Assembly (NCBI GenBank): GCA_015665415.1
Contig: JADFAE010000014.1
Location: forward strand, 248,001-312,000
Reading direction: 5' to 3'
Source of the DNA: Roseobacter sp.
GTDB lineage: Bacteria; Pseudomonadota; Alphaproteobacteria; Rhodobacterales; Rhodobacteraceae
DNA length: 64,000 bases
This document shows positions 62,542-64,000 of the stretch, piece after piece. Below the pieces are notes generated by a model. The model did not search any database. It was not told the DNA's origin and saw nothing but the letters and a program-made list of their open reading frames with translations. Made by a program: the position numbers and the translations under genes. Every line of letters begins with the position of its first letter. Position 1 is the first letter of the stretch.

Positions 62542-63825
62542 ATGAACCCCATCGGAGTTGTTGTAGTCCTTGCAACAACAATTTTCCCTGCATTTCAGCT
62601 TTTCTCGCTGCCAAATGTGGCGGATCAGATTGCCCTTTTCTCGCAGTATCTGGGACTGGCGGCGCTGATCCTTATGGCCTGGGGGCAAATCCTGTCCACC
62701 CGTCTGCCCGGGACAGAAGCGCTGTTTGGCGGGTTGGACCGCATCTATGTCTTGCACAAATGGGCCGGTATCACCGCCATGGCGGCCATTCTGCTGCACG
62801 ATACAATCGACGCCGAGATGCGCGGGCTGGGCCGGGAAACCGCCCTCAATGAGCTGGCTGAAACTCTGGGCGAATTGAGCCTCTACGGGTTGTTGATTCT
62901 GGTTGTGATCTCGATTGCCACCTTCATCCCCTACCATCTGTGGAAATGGACGCACAAAGCCATGGGCGCGCTGTTTGCCGCCGGCACCTTCCATTTCTGC
63001 TTTATCATGAAACCCTTCGCCATGAGCGACCCTGCCGGGATCTACACCGGCGTCTTTTGCCTGCTGGGGCTGCTCTCCTATGCCTGGATGCTGCTGCCCC
63101 AGCGGATGCGCCGCGCCCATCCCTATCGCATCGAAGCGCTGGAAGAGACCGGCGGCGCCCTCGCCATCACCCTGAAACCCAGCAAGCGCGGCATTCGGCC
63201 CACCCCCGGACAATTTGGTGTGCTCAGCTTCACCGGCTCCGACAATGGAGAGCCGCATCCCTTCAGCTTTTCCAAGATCGAGGCCGACGGCACCCTGCGC
63301 GTGACCATCAAGGCCCTGGGAGATTTCACCACAGGCCTGTCGCGGCGCCTGCAAACCGGCGCTGAGCTGCGCATCCAGGGGCCCTTTGGCCGCTTCCGCA
63401 CCTCTGGCAAAACCGCCGAGATCTGGATTGCCGGCGGCATCGGCATCACCCCGTTTCTGGCCTGGGCCGAGGCACTGACCCCGGATGCGGGCCCGGTGGA
63501 TCTGTTTTACTGCGTCAAATCAAGCGCCGATGCCCCCCATCTGGCAGAGGTCCAGGCCATGGCCGCGGCCAAGCCCAATCTGCGGCTGCATCTAATCCAG
63601 TCGAGCGCGGGCAAACGGCTGTCGGCGGATCTTATTGCTCAGACGGTTGCAGCTGATCTGTCCCAGGTCAAAGTCTCGTTCTGCGGCCCGGTGCCGATGC
63701 GCCAGGCGCTGCAGAGCGGGTTGCGCCGTTTTGGCGTGACAGCGCGTGATTTCCATTTTGAGGAATTCGAATTCCGCACCGGCATTGGCCTGAAACGACT
63801 TGCGAGCTGGATCTTGAACCGCTGA
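62542..63825 (+). CDS. ferric-reductase-like flavocytochrome
   Basis: 427 residues. Five or more membrane segments carry histidine pairs in LHKWAG, LLHDTI, PYHLWKWTHKAMG and FHFCFI, which bind two hemes. The cytosolic half has a FAD site (PHPFSFSKIE) and a nicotinamide-binding WIAGGIGITPFLAWAEA with SFCGPVPMRQAL. It resembles NOX/FRE-type reductases or Fe(III) reductase. It may reduce extracellular iron or act in redox stress. ATG 62542 is the only sensible start. Confidence 0.85.
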   Translation: MNPIGVVVVLATTIFPAFQLFSLPNVADQIALFSQYLGLAALILMAWGQILSTRLPGTEALFGGLDRIYVLHKWAGITAMAAILLHDTIDAEMRGLGRETALNELAETLGELSLYGLLILVVISIATFIPYHLWKWTHKAMGALFAAGTFHFCFIMKPFAMSDPAGIYTGVFCLLGLLSYAWMLLPQRMRRAHPYRIEALEETGGALAITLKPSKRGIRPTPGQFGVLSFTGSDNGEPHPFSFSKIEADGTLRVTIKALGDFTTGLSRRLQTGAELRIQGPFGRFRTSGKTAEIWIAGGIGITPFLAWAEALTPDAGPVDLFYCVKSSADAPHLAEVQAMAAAKPNLRLHLIQSSAGKRLSADLIAQTVAADLSQVKVSFCGPVPMRQALQSGLRRFGVTARDFHFEEFEFRTGIGLKRLASWILNR

Positions 63826-64000
63826 TCCACCGCTTTCCCGCGTGAAAACCCTGCCCCAAGGACTGAGGACAGGGCCAGCCCATTCTTCCGGTGGTCAGCT
63901 TTCAGCCCAAATACGACCTTCACACCAAAGGCCGCAAAGCGCATCCTGCGAGTTCGAAGTGTTTGCGTGCTTTTCCCGCTAGCCGCCATTCAGCGAGTGG
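63826..64000. other. downstream region at window end
   Basis: No gene or RNA is recognised in the last 175 bases. A loose dyad CCCTGCCCC ... GGACAGGGCC occurs near 63850-63876; no T tract follows. Confidence 0.4.

Noticed and set aside
1-64000. tRNA, rRNA, CRISPR arrays, insertion sequences or prophage
   Set aside because: No cloverleaf, spacer-repeat array, transposase or integrase was seen on either strand; this was by eye and not by a covariance search.

Overview
The window is high-GC chromosomal DNA from an alphaproteobacterium of the Rhodobacterales, most likely the Roseobacter group. The case rests on gene content and order: a TRAP dicarboxylate-type transporter with DctBD-like regulators, a sulfite-reduction operon carrying DUF2849 and DUF934 proteins, a form II (AYRGAGR) CO-dehydrogenase-like cluster, Hint-domain proteins, DxD-type glycosyltransferases with sulfotransferases, perfect DnaA boxes, a CtrA-like TTAA-N7-TTAA site, and recurring intergenic blocks built around a 'ggatatttggggccaaatga' core. 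No rRNA, tRNA, CRISPR array, insertion sequence or prophage was recognised. It reads as mostly core and shell genome with small accessory islets.

Layout. (1) 1-5352, minus: dctB-dctD, then dctP-dctQ-dctM (cut by the window edge). Upstream of dctP are two TGTGCG-N6-CGCACA dyads and a sigma-54-like promoter, yet the encoded DctD lacks the Walker A lysine and the GAFTGA loop. A P450 gene starts head to head with dctB. (2) 6806-12399: an Lrp regulator divergent from a sulfite/siroheme operon (SUMT, DUF2849, sulfite reductase, APS/PAPS reductase, DUF934), then ferredoxin-NADP reductase. (3) 12516-14144: an alanine-rich anchored protein and infC with a probable ATA start. (4) 14386-23435: a cox-type molybdenum hydroxylase cluster (D, E, XdhC-like, molybdopterin-binding protein, S, L, M) with a hairpin array between L and M and one secreted Cys-rich protein on the other strand. 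(5) 23743-30708: three DxD glycosyltransferase modules, one sulfotransferase, one sulfotransferase-like/GT fusion, an FkbM methyltransferase and an alpha/beta-hydrolase-like protein. This is the best candidate here for a poorly described pathway. (6) 30841-34476: pyrC, pyrE, dnaB. (7) 34728-39481: a DUF5071 islet, alr, Mla-type transporter parts, a lipoprotein and PqiA-like protein. (8) 39636-49201: radA, cvpA, then a Hint-like protein and an HBM chemoreceptor lying between cvpA and purF, followed by DUF2199, a small hypothetical and an SDR. (9) 49623-55294: surE-pcm-LytM plus strand, facing tatABC and a DUF815 ATPase. (10) 55517-63825: a monooxygenase-like protein and YafY regulator, an FbpC-type ATPase, an ArsM-like methyltransferase, an AlkC/AlkD-like protein, an SDR, a Hint protein and a ferric-reductase-like flavocytochrome.

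How the parts work together. The sulfur block supplies siroheme and an iron-sulfur APS/PAPS reductase plus sulfite reductase, probably fed by ferredoxin through Fpr because no CysJ flavoprotein is present. The cox cluster couples three catalytic subunits to maturation factors (CoxD/CoxE, XdhC). The glycan cluster looks able to build and decorate a surface or storage glycan with sulfate and methyl groups; its product is unknown. Start sites were moved inward from the longest open frame where a Shine-Dalgarno sequence, signal peptide or gene overlap argued for it; these choices are stated per gene.
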